From the NCBI GenBank assembly GCA_963682055.1, contig OY821740.1, positions 19,554,814 through 19,618,813 of the forward strand: a stretch of DNA of 64,000 nt, given 5' to 3'. Positions 1-12,450 of this stretch are shown one piece after another (the first letter of the stretch is position 1; each line of letters opens with the position of its first letter). The stretch comes from Primula veris. Its lineage: Eukaryota > Streptophyta > Magnoliopsida > Ericales > Primulaceae. The position numbers and the translations under genes are program-made. The notes under the pieces were generated by a model, which ran no database searches, was not told where the DNA came from, and worked only from the letters and a program-made list of their open reading frames with translations.

Positions 1-47
1 CCAGTAGGAGCCATGTTACCTTGCTGGATCCAGGTGTGTGTGTGCGG

Positions 48-100
48 TGTACATACATATATATGTATATATATACATACATATATGTATATATATAGGA

Positions 101-137
<37 letters not shown>
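48..137. repeat. TA/TATAC-rich microsatellite
   Basis: A run of ATAC, ATGT and TA units ends in a pure (TA)n tract. Short open frames across it are simple-repeat artefacts. From 138 to about 310 there is a GC-richer stretch with GGTGG/GGCGGAG motifs but no convincing gene; from 310 to 590 nothing is recognised. Confidence 0.85.
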
Positions 138-138
<1 letters not shown>

Positions 139-589
139 TAGTTTGGTGGATGGGCGAAGGTCCGGTGGGGTTGGCGGAGCTCCGACGGGAGGACGAAGAT
201 CTGGAGGAGGGGTGAATATCGGGACCAACTCCATCATCACTATCGTCATTATATATACAAATCTGGATATATATACACCGGTATGCGTTAATATTTATGT
301 ATATCGGACGATTATGTGATCTTACAAAAATGTTTTTGCTTTATATTTGTGAAATAACTTCACTATGTGATATTCTTTTATTTGTTTGGCTACAAGTGCA
401 AAAGAATTAGGTTTGATTGCACAATTGTTTGGTTTTGAAATGCAATTAGAATCATATAATTTAGGAACACTAATTAAATGATGGACAAGAATCCCCAATT
501 TTTTTTTAAAAAAAACTGGACGTTCTATATATAAAATTCGAAAATGCAACATGAAGCGTGTGTTATTTTTTCACCAATGGTCCTGCACT

Positions 590-1240
590 TTTTATAAACT
601 TTTATCAACATTTATTTAAATTTTATACATTTTTATGTATATTTTATAAACTTTTTATGCACTTTTATAAACCTTTTATGCATTTTTATCAACCCATATG
701 TAATTTTTATTTACCTTCCATGCACCTTTAATCGACCCATATGCACCTTCTATAAACCTTTTATTCATCTTTTATAAACTTTTTGTACACCTTTTATGCA
801 CTTTTTATGCACCTTTTATACACATTTTATCGACCTGTATGCACTTTTATGCCTATTTTATGAACTTTTTATGCACCTTTTATGCACTTTTATCGACCCG
901 TATGCACTTTTATGTATTTTTATCGACCCGTATGTATTTTTTATATATTTTTTACACACCTTTTTTCCATTTTTATGCACTTTTTATGCCCCTTAATTTT
1001 ATCGAGCCGTTTGTATTTTTTATGCACTATTTATGCACTATTATGCAATTTCTATACATATTTTATACATTTTTATGGATCTGTATGCACTTTTAATTGA
1101 CCAATATGTATTTTTTTATGCAATTTTATATTGAGACGGGTATACATTTTTTATGTAATTTTTATGCACCTCTATTGACTCACATGTACTTTTTATTGAC
1201 CCATATTCATTTTTTACAGACCCGTTTGAATTTTTTAAAT
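590..1240. repeat. Degenerate TTTTATGCACC-type minisatellite
   Basis: About 650 bp are made of imperfect 10-13 bp units of the form TTTTTATGCAC(C), interspersed with TTTATCGACCCGTATGCAC variants. The plus-strand frames rich in Met-His-Phe-Leu-Cys that cross it are translations of the repeat, not genes. After 1240 the sequence grades into T-rich low-complexity DNA. Confidence 0.75.
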
Positions 1241-2667
1241 TTTGATTTTTTTTGAATTTTTCTTGGTTTTTTGTGAAATTTTTTCCTTTTTTTGGTGGGA
1301 AAAACTTTTTTTTTTGAAAAAAGTATTTTTTTTTTATGAATGTTTTTTTTGTGAAAGAAGCTAATTTTTTGTGTGAAAAAAGTAAGTTTTTTATTTTTTG
1401 CATTTTTTTATAATTTTCTAATTTTGTTATTTTAAAAATATTGTTATTTTTTTCATATGTATTTTTTTTTTATAGATTTTTAGGGAGATAAATGATAATT
1501 CATAGGTTATGATAATAGCAACTTTGTAAATTGGTTGAATTTAAAAAAAAATATGACTTATTAAGGATAGAAACATTGTGCTGTGACCTTTTGAGGATAA
1601 ATTATCAAAATTGTAACTAACAGGGAATTACTCCTATAATTAGTAATAATAAATATGTGGTTATCAATGAGGGGAGGACTCCTCAAAATGGACTAAATAA
1701 TTTCTCTTATAGATAATGTCAGATTTACATAAAAAATAAGTTTTAAAAATAAATTATGAGAGGCCTTAAATCATCAATTCTTAATAAATTTTAGTAAAAA
1801 TATATTGTAAAGATATTAACTAAATTACAATTATTGAGTTATATATAAGGAAAAATAGTAATTTAGTACATATTTAGAAACTTATTTTAAAAAAAAACCC
1901 GATTGTTTTGAACTTAATGATTCTTTTATAAAAACGTACATATTTTGTGAACTTATTTACAAATAGGTAAATGTGTTATTAAAAAATTCAAAAAACTCGA
2001 AAAAATATTTAAAAATTAAAAACCAAACTTTTAAAAAATATATTTTTTATACACAAAATATGTGTGATTCTGTCTAATCCTGTTTAATACTGTATGTCTA
2101 ATATTATCCAATCCTGTCCAATTTTTTATGTATAATATTATCTAATAATGTACAATCATTTATAATCTTGCTAGATATTATGTATAAATTGTCTATTTTT
2201 TTATTTTATTTTATGACATATGTTATATAATTGTAAATAATTATATGTATCTAATAATAAAAAGAATACACATATATGAGTTTTTTTAATTAAGTTGATT
2301 TGTATGTATATATTCCTCTTTCTCCCTTCAAAGTCGACAACCTATAATTTTAGACGTTGACGGTAATTAGTGTAGAAAAAGTAACGCCTTGTTTCTTGGT
2401 CTTCCCCACTAGGCCACTATTTTATATTAGAAAAAAAGTATATACAGATTAAAAGTAAGTTGAGATACTGGATATCTATCTTTATTTCAGCATTTCTATC
2501 AATCGTTACACTTGGTCATTTGCCATCCAATATTTTCAATGTCACATTGGCATATCCAATAACAAAAAAAAACTAGCTTAGAGCAAGTTTTAGCACTGGG
2601 TTTCGCCTAAAGCAATCAATCCATATATAAACATGTATTCAAGAATCAAGACCTTTGACGTAAAACA
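1241..2667. other. AT-rich spacer, no gene seen
   Basis: T-rich low complexity to about 1480, then AT-rich sequence with no open frame of note. Between 2060 and 2180 the motif TCTAATCCTGT/TCCAATCCTGT recurs irregularly. The last part should hold the 3' UTR of the kinase gene that ends at 2668 on the minus strand. Confidence 0.6.
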
Positions 2668-3843
2668 TCATCGTGGGGCTAACGAGACGCTATAATCAAT
2701 AAGTCGGCCAATACTCTCAGCCCATATCTTCGAATCCAAGTATAGCCTCGATATCCGGCCCACAACCCTTCCCATATCGGGCCTCTTATCCGGATCCTCC
2801 TCCAAGCAATCTAACCCTACTTGGACCATCCTCTCAACCACCTCAACCGGATACGAATCCTTAAGCCGCTTATCTATCCACCTCCTCACACACATCCCAC
2901 CCCCCTCCACTGCCTCCCTCGCAGTCTCCACAATAGATATCCGTTTAAATTCTCCGCTAGCATCCTCAGTTTTGTACTTTAAGGGCTCCTTGCCAGATAG
3001 TATCTCAAAAAGCACCACCCCAAAAGCATACACGTCTGATTTCTGCGTTGGTGTCCCTGACAATTGGAACTCCGGTGACATGTACCCTCTCGTCCCTTCA
3101 AACTGGTCCGACCCAGCCACCAACTCGCCACAGAGCTCAGCAGTCCCGAAATGGCATATCTTTGCGTGAAGTCCTGGTTCCGTCACGACGACGCTTGAGC
3201 TCTTGATATGGTTGTGCACGAACGCCAAGCTGACGCCCGTGTTATTGTGTATGTAGTCTAGCCCGTGCGCCAGATCACTCACGATCTGGACACGAGACAT
3301 CCAGCTGGACAGTACTGAGAAGTTCGAGTTTCTTGAACTTCTCAGGCAGTCAGCTAAGGTTGCCCCATGGACAAAATCATACACGAGGTATATGTAGTTT
3401 CCGGAGAGGGAAGCACCACGCAGCCTGATCAGGCTGGCGTGGTGGCTTCTGCACACCGAGGAAAGCCGGTAGCATATCTCCTCTGTGTGGACCCTCCTCC
3501 TAAGCTTCCTCTGGACGACGGCCACGTTGTGACCGCGTACCACGCACCGCCAGGTGGCGGAGGAGGCAGAGGAGGAAACCTTCTTTGCGAGGAAGTTGTT
3601 TGTGGCTGTGCGAATCTCTGATATGTCGTAGATGTGGGTGTTCTCAGGGAGGGTTTCACGAGCGCTAGAGAGGGAGGCGACGCTAGAGGCGGAGGACTGC
3701 CACGTGTAGTTTGAGCTGCCGGTGAAGTTGTTGCCACTGGTGGAAGGGTCGCCAGATTGCGGGGGATTGGGTATTGCTTTTGGCTGTGATGTGGCAGTTT
3801 TCGGGGTGATAGCTGCGGTGCTTGACTTGGTTCGGCACATCAT
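2668..3843 (-). CDS. Receptor-like cytoplasmic pseudokinase (LysM-RLK3-like family)
   Basis: Single-exon frame of 391 aa. Residues 1-65 are a Ser/Thr/Pro-rich tail with no signal peptide, membrane segment or LysM domain, so the protein is probably cytosolic. The motif IYDISEIRTATNNF (71-84) is typical of plant receptor-like kinases. A kinase fold follows to about 370, but the active site is gone: there is no glycine loop, the beta-3 lysine motif reads VAVV (107-110), the HRD loop reads HNH (210-212) with KSSS for KSSN, and DFG reads HFG (231-233). The structural parts GTRGYMSPEF (250-259) and SDVYAFGVVLFE (269-280) are intact. From memory, proteins with this layout are often annotated as LysM domain receptor-like kinase 3. 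It is therefore inferred to be a scaffold or regulator, not an enzyme. The start could be Met1 or Met2, since Met-Met-Cys opens the frame. Confidence 0.9.
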   Translation of the reverse strand: MMCRTKSSTAAITPKTATSQPKAIPNPPQSGDPSTSGNNFTGSSNYTWQSSASSVASLSSARETLPENTHIYDISEIRTATNNFLAKKVSSSASSATWRCVVRGHNVAVVQRKLRRRVHTEEICYRLSSVCRSHHASLIRLRGASLSGNYIYLVYDFVHGATLADCLRSSRNSNFSVLSSWMSRVQIVSDLAHGLDYIHNNTGVSLAFVHNHIKSSSVVVTEPGLHAKICHFGTAELCGELVAGSDQFEGTRGYMSPEFQLSGTPTQKSDVYAFGVVLFEILSGKEPLKYKTEDASGEFKRISIVETAREAVEGGGMCVRRWIDKRLKDSYPVEVVERMVQVGLDCLEEDPDKRPDMGRVVGRISRLYLDSKIWAESIGRLIDYSVSLAPR

Positions 3844-6800
3844 CAGAGAGAAATAAGATGTTTGCGCGGTGTCAAGCTAACGTGCGCTGGGGATGGAGGG
3901 AAAGTGGGGAGTTTGATTGATTATATATTTTCTTTGTATGGTTTGTGGAATATTGGCATTTCATGTTTAATTTAAAGAGGAGACTTGGCTGGTGTTCACA
4001 TGTCACAACTGGTTGAATTGCAATATTGGTTCTCTTAATTAGTAAAAAGTTATATTTAGGTCCTTGTTAATTTCATTTTAAATATTGGTAATTTTCAATG
4101 ATTAAAGTCTTAAGGATTTTGTTCATATGTCTGAAAGGGGTGATAAGATTAGTATATCTCAAATGACATTTCTCAAGTACGCTAGCTACGTTAGAATGGT
4201 TGTAGTAGTAAATGAAAGTGATGCAGAATTGTACATCTAATTCCTGACCTAACTTCATTTTATAGTAATTTTATTAGTGTCAATAAACAAGTGAAATATT
4301 CTTATCATCTACGGGTTTTACGTTGTGGTGTGGTTCAAGAAACTATTGATCAAAACATCTTGAGTCTCCACACGGTCGACCACTAACAACGGTGTATTTT
4401 GATTAATTATATCAATATTTGAAAGCTGATATATATTACTTTTTATTTAGAAGTTTGAAAAAGGTGCACATGGTCATTCTATGTGTTGTTAAGGTACTGT
4501 AATGTGTTGTACATGGGTTGGAATTTAATAATGTTAGAATTGTGTTGTTAAGTGAGAAATTATTTAGTACTTCAAGAGTCATCTTCTATGTTATTTTATA
4601 AGTATGCACTTAATAGATTATTGTGATACCCGGTGAATATGTGGTTATAATATGCGTTTGAGGAATACTCTGAACCGGACCAAATAATTTATCATTGTTA
4701 AGGTACTGTTACACTGGTACTATTAGGGAGTGACCGCTAAATTACAATGACATGCCCAAAAATCACTGGAAAACTCTCTTATATATCCTTTCTTCCCATT
4801 TCAGTTCTCTCTCTTATGTAATTATTTTCTTCTATGACCTTTAATGTTGAAAAATGCTATTACTCTCCAAATTAATTGGTAGTGAAATTTTGATTCAATC
4901 TAATTTTCTTTTAAGCAAATCAATTTAAACCCAGTAACTTAAACTTTAATTTTTCAAACAAACCCAATTATTCTCTTTTAATATTGTGAACGTCTCACTC
5001 CAGCTAATTTACTTACCTTCATAAATTTAATAATCTTATGTATATAAGAGAGTCATTGCAAATCGAAAGTCTGAATTTTGCTACACAAAAAAACCTAATT
5101 TCTGAAATCAAATGCAATTTTTTTTAAAAAGAAAATCTGATTTAGATTGTTCCTATTTTCTACGGTATAGAATAGTAGAAATAAGTATGTACCAAAAAAA
5201 GAAAAACATAGAAACATATAAGCTCCAAATGTTTGAAACGATGAAGAAGGTAGAAATGGTTATAAGGTTTTATTTTTATTTTGAAAGGATTGTAAGATAG
5301 ATGGAGTAGTATTTGAATAGAATAAATGTGCAAATTTGTTGACAACTGTTATTCAGCCGTATGTAACAGTACATTTTCAACTTTATTAAATTTCAACCCT
5401 TGTACGTATGTGTAATACAAGATTAGTATATAGTACTAATTTCAAAGAGACTACCTTTTTCTCATATAAAGTTGGGTGACTTTTCGTCAAAGATGTACCA
5501 AAATTCTAACTTTTAAAAAGTTGGAATCATTATTGCGTTAACAATGAGTACACTGACCTAATAGAACCTTTGTTTTGAATTTTTGGGCCGTTGCTATTAT
5601 TAAACCTTGTCGTAAAAGGTTTTGATGCGTAAATTCTGTTATGTTATAATATCTACAATAGTTGTATTATCTTTTCTGTTATGTTATAATATCTACATTT
5701 TTTTCCGTTTAAGAGATAATAACAATTTGTGTTAATAGTTGTTAAATATAACAATGTTTTTAATGTTTGTAATTGATGATGTGGCAATCACTATACAAAA
5801 AGTAATTAATTGTTAATCTAATATATGTGTTTCATGTTAATAACTACTTCTATTTTAGTAGGGGTTACAAAATCACTAATCAATGAACTTTAAATTAATA
5901 ATTAGTTTTAATTTAAATTAGATAAATTTGTTAAGTTAATTAAAACACTAATTTGAATGTTAAATTTAAATTACACATATATTATTTAATATGTAATTAA
6001 ATGATGATGCGTTAAAATTAACACAATATTAGTATTATGGATGTTTTTGTTGAATAATTTGAGAGGCCTACGTATTGGAATTTGATTGTGATAGTTGACT
6101 TGGTTTTAGGTTAGGAAGTTGACTATTCTGGAAGCAAGTTTTTAATAAGTAATAAGTGGCTATCACAAAGTTTATGTGCAATAGTTTTGTCAAATAATAC
6201 TTAAAATACTAATTTGCAATGCATATGCGGTTAATAAAATAAGAGACCGTAGAAGGGATTCTAGTAATTGATAGTCTAGTCTCATGCCATAAACTATTTA
6301 GTCAATTTATTCTCTCGTATGCAAATTATTAAGCTTATTAAGTACTAGTTCATATGCAATACGCTATAACAGAAACGAAATAACGAATGACAATCTGGAC
6401 ATGATTTAGGATGGTTTCTTCATTTGGTTCATTTGAATTAATTACCACATGATCTTATGAAGATTTATATTCATTTCGAAAATTATAATAAGGCTAGAAT
6501 ATACTCTTTGTGAGTTCTGTCAACTTAAATTTGTTTAACGAACAATCGGCAAAAAAGACGTTACGCGGTCTTAATTAATTGCTAGGGTATATTTAATATT
6601 TATATGGATGATGATATTGATGACGCGACCTCCAAAGTCAATTAAATGGAGATCGGCTGCGGTGGTTAAAAAAAACTTATATATTATTGGACGTTTCATC
6701 ATTTAAAAAATGAAATCAGACATTAGTGACGTAAGTAATTGGTGGATTTACTAAGAAAGAATTATAGATTAATTGGTACATAAAAATATAATTAATTTTC

Positions 6801-7952
6801 AAAAACCAATTTTTAACTCTTATTTAAGATTTGGTACATATCAACATAGTATCAAAGTTAAAAACAAATTATCAAAAGAAGTAGCATCATATATCATATA
6901 TCATATATACATACCTCAGTTTTAAAAAAATTAGCCATGACTTTTTGATAATTAAATCTGTAAAAAGCACAACATTCTCATATCCTTCCATTACAACATG
7001 TAATCTATGACTACGAGTTATTACTTCTTAGTCAATGAATAAATTTCAAAATGATAATACATACTATGTTGATATATATATTAATGGTAAAATAATTAGC
7101 GCTTAATTCAATAACATTGTAGCAATATAATCAATTACTAACTAAGTAGTTGCTAAATTTAGCGACAATAACTTTAACAACAATCATTCTTATATTAATT
7201 GCTATATTCTTGTAATAATGTTACTTTTAACCTGATATAATCTTTCTAGAAGCGGGAAGCAAAAAAAATCAAAGGCGCTTTTTAAAATAGAAATAAGTTT
7301 TGCAATAAGTATCATTTCAATTTCTCTTCCTTTTGGATAATTTTTTACAATCATTGGCTTTCTAGGTTAAGTTAAATGACTGTTTAGACTGTCAATATAT
7401 AATTAGAATGGTTTCTCTTTCCGTGTGAATTTCTAGCTTAAGCCTTAAGGCACTAGTTTTGTGTCATTATTGTGTCATGATGAAAACAAAATAATCACGA
7501 CAAGAGTATATAAGGCCTTGCTTGATTGCAGGACAATTTTTTGATGGAATTAGAAATGCATCATGATAAGTGTGGGACTAGCAAAATACCACATGACATG
7601 CATGTCGACTAAATAATTTGAACGGACACTAGGAATGCAGCTGTTTCGTATTTGAGTTAAATATCGGCATACGAGATTAGTGCTACTGATGTTCAAATTT
7701 TGTCTCGTTTTTTCACTTTTCACTTTTCCATTAAAATTATAATTAAATTGTTTCACATATGATAAAGCAACTTCATGAAATGGAAGACCTAATGTAGAAA
7801 AACTAAATCTTTGGAAAAATGTAATGCGAAATTTGGATGAACTTTACTTTAAGAAGCAATGCTACAATAAATTAAAAATAAATTAGTTTTGTATAATGTT
7901 AGTATTTGTAATAGATGAAAAAATGTTCAAATTAACGTAAGAAATAAAAGAG
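3844..7952. other. Upstream region of the kinase gene and AT-rich spacer
   Basis: The first few hundred bases should contain the minus-strand promoter of the pseudokinase gene. The rest is AT-rich with only short random frames. A 25-bp stretch beginning TTCTGTTATGTTATAATATC is repeated near 5634 and 5675. No gene or RNA is recognised. Confidence 0.55.
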
Positions 7953-8073
7953 GGTAACCTGTTTATACAGTCGCTCAAATCTTAATACAGTCCGAGATTC
8001 GTAATTTCGAAAACAAATTCGTAATTATGAAATCAAACTCGTACTTCACATGTACGGGGCTTGACTTTTTTCA
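7953..8073 (+). repeat. Left terminal inverted repeat of the MULE-like element
   Basis: Runs from GGTAACC to the GGGCTTGACTTTTTT segment. Its reverse complement is at 9550-9670 with scattered mismatches; the outermost 10 bp are the least conserved. Confidence 0.75.
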
Positions 8074-9549
8074 TTCTGTTGGGGTCCCATTTTGTGCAGT
8101 CAATGTGTTTGACTGCACATTGTACCGTTAATTCGTGAACCGTTTGATCACTTTATATTATATCTGAACTGTAGGATCTAAAATCTTATTAAATAAAAAC
8201 CTTAAATTACTATTCTACCATTAAATCTAACGGTTTAAATTTAAAGTAAATGATCCAACGGTTCTCTATTTAACGGTAAAACGTGCCGTTCAACAGTGAA
8301 CGACACAAAAGAAAAACTCATTTTGTTGACTTTTTTCCAATTTTAATGTTTCTTTGTGAATAAAATTAAAAAAAAAAAACAAATATAATGAATTATTGAA
8401 TTGTATCTAGCTAGTTAAGGTTAATCTCATATTATTTATACAAGACAACAACCAACTAATTAGAATTATAATGCAAAACAAACGTGTAAGCAATAAAACA
8501 AAACAATGGGCAACTATGTGGCCTCTTCTTAGACTTTCCTTTGAACCTATAATTGTAATTAGTTGGTTCTTTTCTTTTACGAGCAGGGTCATTTTCAGAG
8601 TTTTAGGGGTTGTATGTCACCATAATTATTATGGGGTTTTTTTTTCCTACTATAAACTAGCTTAGTTATTCTGATTAAATATTTCGCCATTCACCAGCAA
8701 TGATAAGCATGCAAAAACAAGAAGACAATAATAACACATACAAGTTTATAAAAACTTCGCTATAAAAACCGAAAAACAACATTCACAATAAAAAACGGAA
8801 AAAAACATGCTAAAAAAAAAGTAGCCCTTTTCTATAAAAGACAAATCTTTTAAAAAATAAAAATAAATAGCAGGTACTTTTATGATTCATTTAGTATATG
8901 TGGCAAAAAAAAAAAACCTTATCTGAAACTATAGGATTTTGAAGTTTTAAAAGCATGTGGCTAAACCCCAAAAAAACTCATATTACAAGAATAATATATA
9001 TTTTGTAATAAATGATCAAATTTGTTACTTTTTAAATAAATAAGACCTTTTTCTAATATATTTAATATATAGGACCGAAGAAAAGTTCATTAAAAACTAT
9101 GAGGCTTTTCAATGTAATAAAATATGAGATAAAAAACAAAAAAGTCAGACGCGAGATTCAATCTTATAACGTTTACAAACTGAAAGATTTTATGCTTTTC
9201 TGTTTAACCACTCGGACAAGTACAATTATTTTGCTATAAATGAACTGTAAAATATATAATATTATTTTAGCAAATTTGGGGCTCTAAATACGTAAGTTTT
9301 TTGGGAGGCTCGAGGCCCATGTTTCTTGGGCCTTAGCCCAAAACCGGTCCTGTTTGCGAGTATAAAGTACATTAGAAACCAAAAGATTGCAGATACTTGG
9401 GGGCATTTGTGTTACATTCAATTCAACACAGAAGCTCACTGTAAAGGAGGAACGCTCAACCTTAACTAGATACAATTCAATAATTCATTATATTTGTATT
9501 TTAATTCTATTCACAAAGGAACATAAAAATTGGAAAAAAGTAAATAAAA

Positions 9550-9670
9550 TGAAAAAAGTCAAGCCTCATACTTGGAAAGTACGAGTTTGATTTTAGAATT
9601 ACGAGTTTGTTTTTAAAATTATGAATTTCGGACTGTATTAAGATTTGAGCGACTGTATAACTACGCTACC
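9550..9670 (-). repeat. Right terminal inverted repeat of the MULE-like element
   Basis: Reverse complement of 7953-8073, starting AAAAAAGTCAAGCC and ending GCTACC. Confidence 0.75.
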
Positions 9671-11034
9671 ATAAAATAGGGAAATAAAAAGCGTCTTTTT
9701 GTGGTAAGTCGCAAATTCGCATATATAGAAAGTCGGCTATGTAATTTCAAAATGCAGTGACTATCGTTCTTTTCTTAAGTTGGAGAGAGCAAATAAATAG
9801 AGCATTCTACAAAAATTTGGAGCTCATAATTAATATCAAGAACATGTATATATGTTCTTGAACAAGAGTCTTAATTTGAGTGGCCAATCTATGATTTTGA
9901 GTATGGAGAGAGAAATTATATGTAAAAAATTTGTCAAAATGCAACAATTTATATAAATACATAATGTTGGGAATCTCACGCATCTCAGTCAAGTTAAATT
10001 GCATCAAGAGTCATTAAACCACCAAAATACAATAACAATACGTGAGTTTATAAGATTCTATATATATTTGTGAATTAATTTTTTGAAATAAAGTAAAATA
10101 TTTAACATTAAGAAAACTCATTAACCAATTAGATTTACTATTATATTTTATTTTTAAATCACGTAATATTTGAAGTTTTTAAGAGAAGAAAACTAAAGTC
10201 AACAAATTTAAAAACAATGCAAAAAAGGAATTCTAGAGATGTAACAAAATCTAACAAGTAATAAAAGTAACAAGTAATTTTTATTTTTCAACTAAAAAAA
10301 TGTATAAATAATAACATTGAACCGAAACTCATAATTAAAAGAGAAATTATTTGAATTGGACACAAGATTTAAAATTGTGACCTATTGTCAAGTAAAGAGG
10401 TAGATTTCCACTACAGTCAAAAGTAAGTATGAATCAATGTGTATTAAATTTTATATATTATCCAAAAAAATTATAAAAAAATCTTCAAAATTAATTAAAA
10501 AATATATTTTGTAATATATTTTTCTCGGTTCAGTGGGCACTTTCCCACCCTTGCCCATGCATAGATTCGCCCCTGTAGTATTTCATATCATTTCGTTACT
10601 TAAATAATAAACAACTTGATTAAACATAATCAATAGTTCAAATTGCTACTCTTGCAGAAAATAATCACACACGTTGTCATTTTTCCATAGTAATTTTTTT
10701 TTCCTATTAAAATCGTAGGATGGTCAAAGGAGAATGGACTTTCTTATATCATCGGTGATCTTTCGAAGACTGTCGTGTTATTAAATGAGTTTTGAGTCAT
10801 ACTCTCACTAGTTTTCATGCTTATATGGTCATATAAGGGACACTTCTATATAAAATCCTTGTGAGACACGAATAAACATGTGAGACACGAATAAACATAC
10901 ATACAAATAGATAGGGGAAAAAAACATACATCTCTTGCACACCGATAAACATCACATATAAGTATTGGGCTGTAAGTTGTAACCCATATTATATTTCTCT
11001 CGTTTTCAAGATTCATATCGGTTTTATATCACTC
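9671..11034. other. AT-rich spacer, no gene seen
   Basis: Only short random frames. A 19-bp unit starting GTGAGACACGAATAAACAT is directly repeated at about 10861-10898. No other structure is recognised. Confidence 0.55.
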
Positions 11035-12450
11035 TTTCACACAAATTTTCACTACGTGCTGAAAACAGTAAAAATAAATGCGAAACAAAATAAATTTTAT
11101 TTATCAATTATTTTGCGCGTACAATATTTGATAATTTCTAAAAGAAAATATAAAAATGAAGTCCTTTCATTCTCATTTTCGAACAATTTGAGATGGCTCG
11201 AAATGCTGTTATAGACTATGTGATGAATTTTGTTGAGTTTGCTGAATTTGAGTAGAATTATTCAGATTTAATGAACTTTGCACTTTTGCTGATTTCATTG
11301 ATGATCTTGACGCTCTTCAGATTTAGTGAACAACTTGGATATTTTGATATAGAGAAACGTGTTTTTGCCTTTGTATAGTCGTTACTAAAGATCGAATGTC
11401 GGTTTGTTGTAGATTTATTGGGTAGAGTTTTTCAGATTTGGTGATGAACTTTGAAGATTTTGATTTGTAGAAACGTCTTGATTATTGCTTGTAATCGTTC
11501 CTGGAAATCAAAAGCAGATTTGTTGCAGAAGTTCTTCAGATTTGGTGAAGAACTTGAAGATTTTGATCTGAAGAAACGCCTTGCTCGCTGCTTTTAAACG
11601 TTCTTGAAGATCGAATGCCAACTTTATTGCAGACTTTGAAGGCATTTATTGAGGCCGGAGTGTGCAGAGCTTCTCCCTAGGAGTTGATCCCCTTGCGGTT
11701 GTGGAAGAGTAGGGCTGATTTCTTAGCGGCTGTGGAGGAGTGGAGCTTATTTCCTGGCGGCTGTTGATGAGTTTCTCTCTCTGGCCTTTTTGAAGACTTC
11801 AAGATGTTGATGAGCTTGTCACTCTAGTTTTGGAGGCTTTTTGATTGTGAAAATAATGGTACCCCCACCCTTCTATTTATAGTTTTTGAGGTGAACTCAT
11901 ATTTGTAAGACTGCCTCCTCAATTTTGGACCCATGATTGTTTTTAACTCATGGTTTAAAAAGAGATGTATTTATCTCCCCTTTGTATTTAAAACCGCTAC
12001 AAAATAATGTTTAATTTAATAAGAGTCAAAAGCTGTCACAACCCTGTCGTTAATTTAAAAAGTTATCACAAATCTGTCCCAAATTGACAAAACTGTCACA
12101 AAACCGTCACAAAAACCGTCACTAATAAGCTCGTAACAAAAAATACCGTCACTAATAAGCTCGTAACAAAAAATACCGTCACTAATCCCGTCGCTATTTA
12201 GGTATTTTTTTGTAGTGAACATTACAAATAAGTACTATAATTTGAGTAACACATTTAATGATTTTAGAAGGAAAAAAAAAACCTTTATTTTATATAAATT
12301 ATCCTCCTAAATTTTATGAAATGATAAAATATATTTTCTTTTTCTGATTTTAAATTACTAATAACAAGTCTATTCTCAGACTGAAAAATTAGTAACCAAT
12401 TGCTATTTGATTTGAATGACACGTGTCACATTTTTAGTGGGCGTAAAATT
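11035..12450 (-). repeat. 3' LTR of the gypsy-type element, with a CACTA insertion
   Basis: Matches 15085-16269 from TTTCAC...TTTTCACTA at one end to GACACGTGTCACATTTTTAG at the other, with many substitutions. It is interrupted by the 223-bp element at 11995-12217. Confidence 0.75.
11995..12217. mobile_element. Miniature CACTA (En/Spm) element nested in the LTR
   Basis: The segment begins CGCTACAAAATAA and ends TTTTTTTGTAGTG, whose reverse complement is CACTACAAAAAAA, the classic CACTA terminus. It is flanked by AAC on both sides (11992-11994 and 12218-12220), the 3-bp target duplication expected for this superfamily. The sister LTR lacks it exactly between TTAAAAC and ATTACAA. Inside are short subterminal repeats such as GTCACTAATAAGCTCGTAAC and several CTGTCACAA units. 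It has no coding capacity. Confidence 0.8.

Larger units (their letters stand above)
7953..9670. mobile_element. Non-autonomous Mutator-like (MULE) element
   Basis: The two ends are long inverted repeats of about 120 bp (7953-8073 and 9550-9670); the shared core is TTATACAGTCGCTCAAATCT, followed by TAATACAGTCCG. The element begins GGTAACC and ends GCTACC. The 9 bp outside each end are ATAAAAGAG (7944-7952) and ATAAAATAG (9671-9679), 8 of 9 identical. Long inverted repeats with a 9-bp target duplication are the Mutator hallmark. The 1.5-kb interior has no transposase frame, so movement would need an enzyme supplied in trans. Confidence 0.75.

Noticed and set aside
3367..3737. Frames of 84 and 102 aa overlapping the kinase gene
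   Set aside because: They are shadows of the 391-aa frame, which carries all the family motifs.
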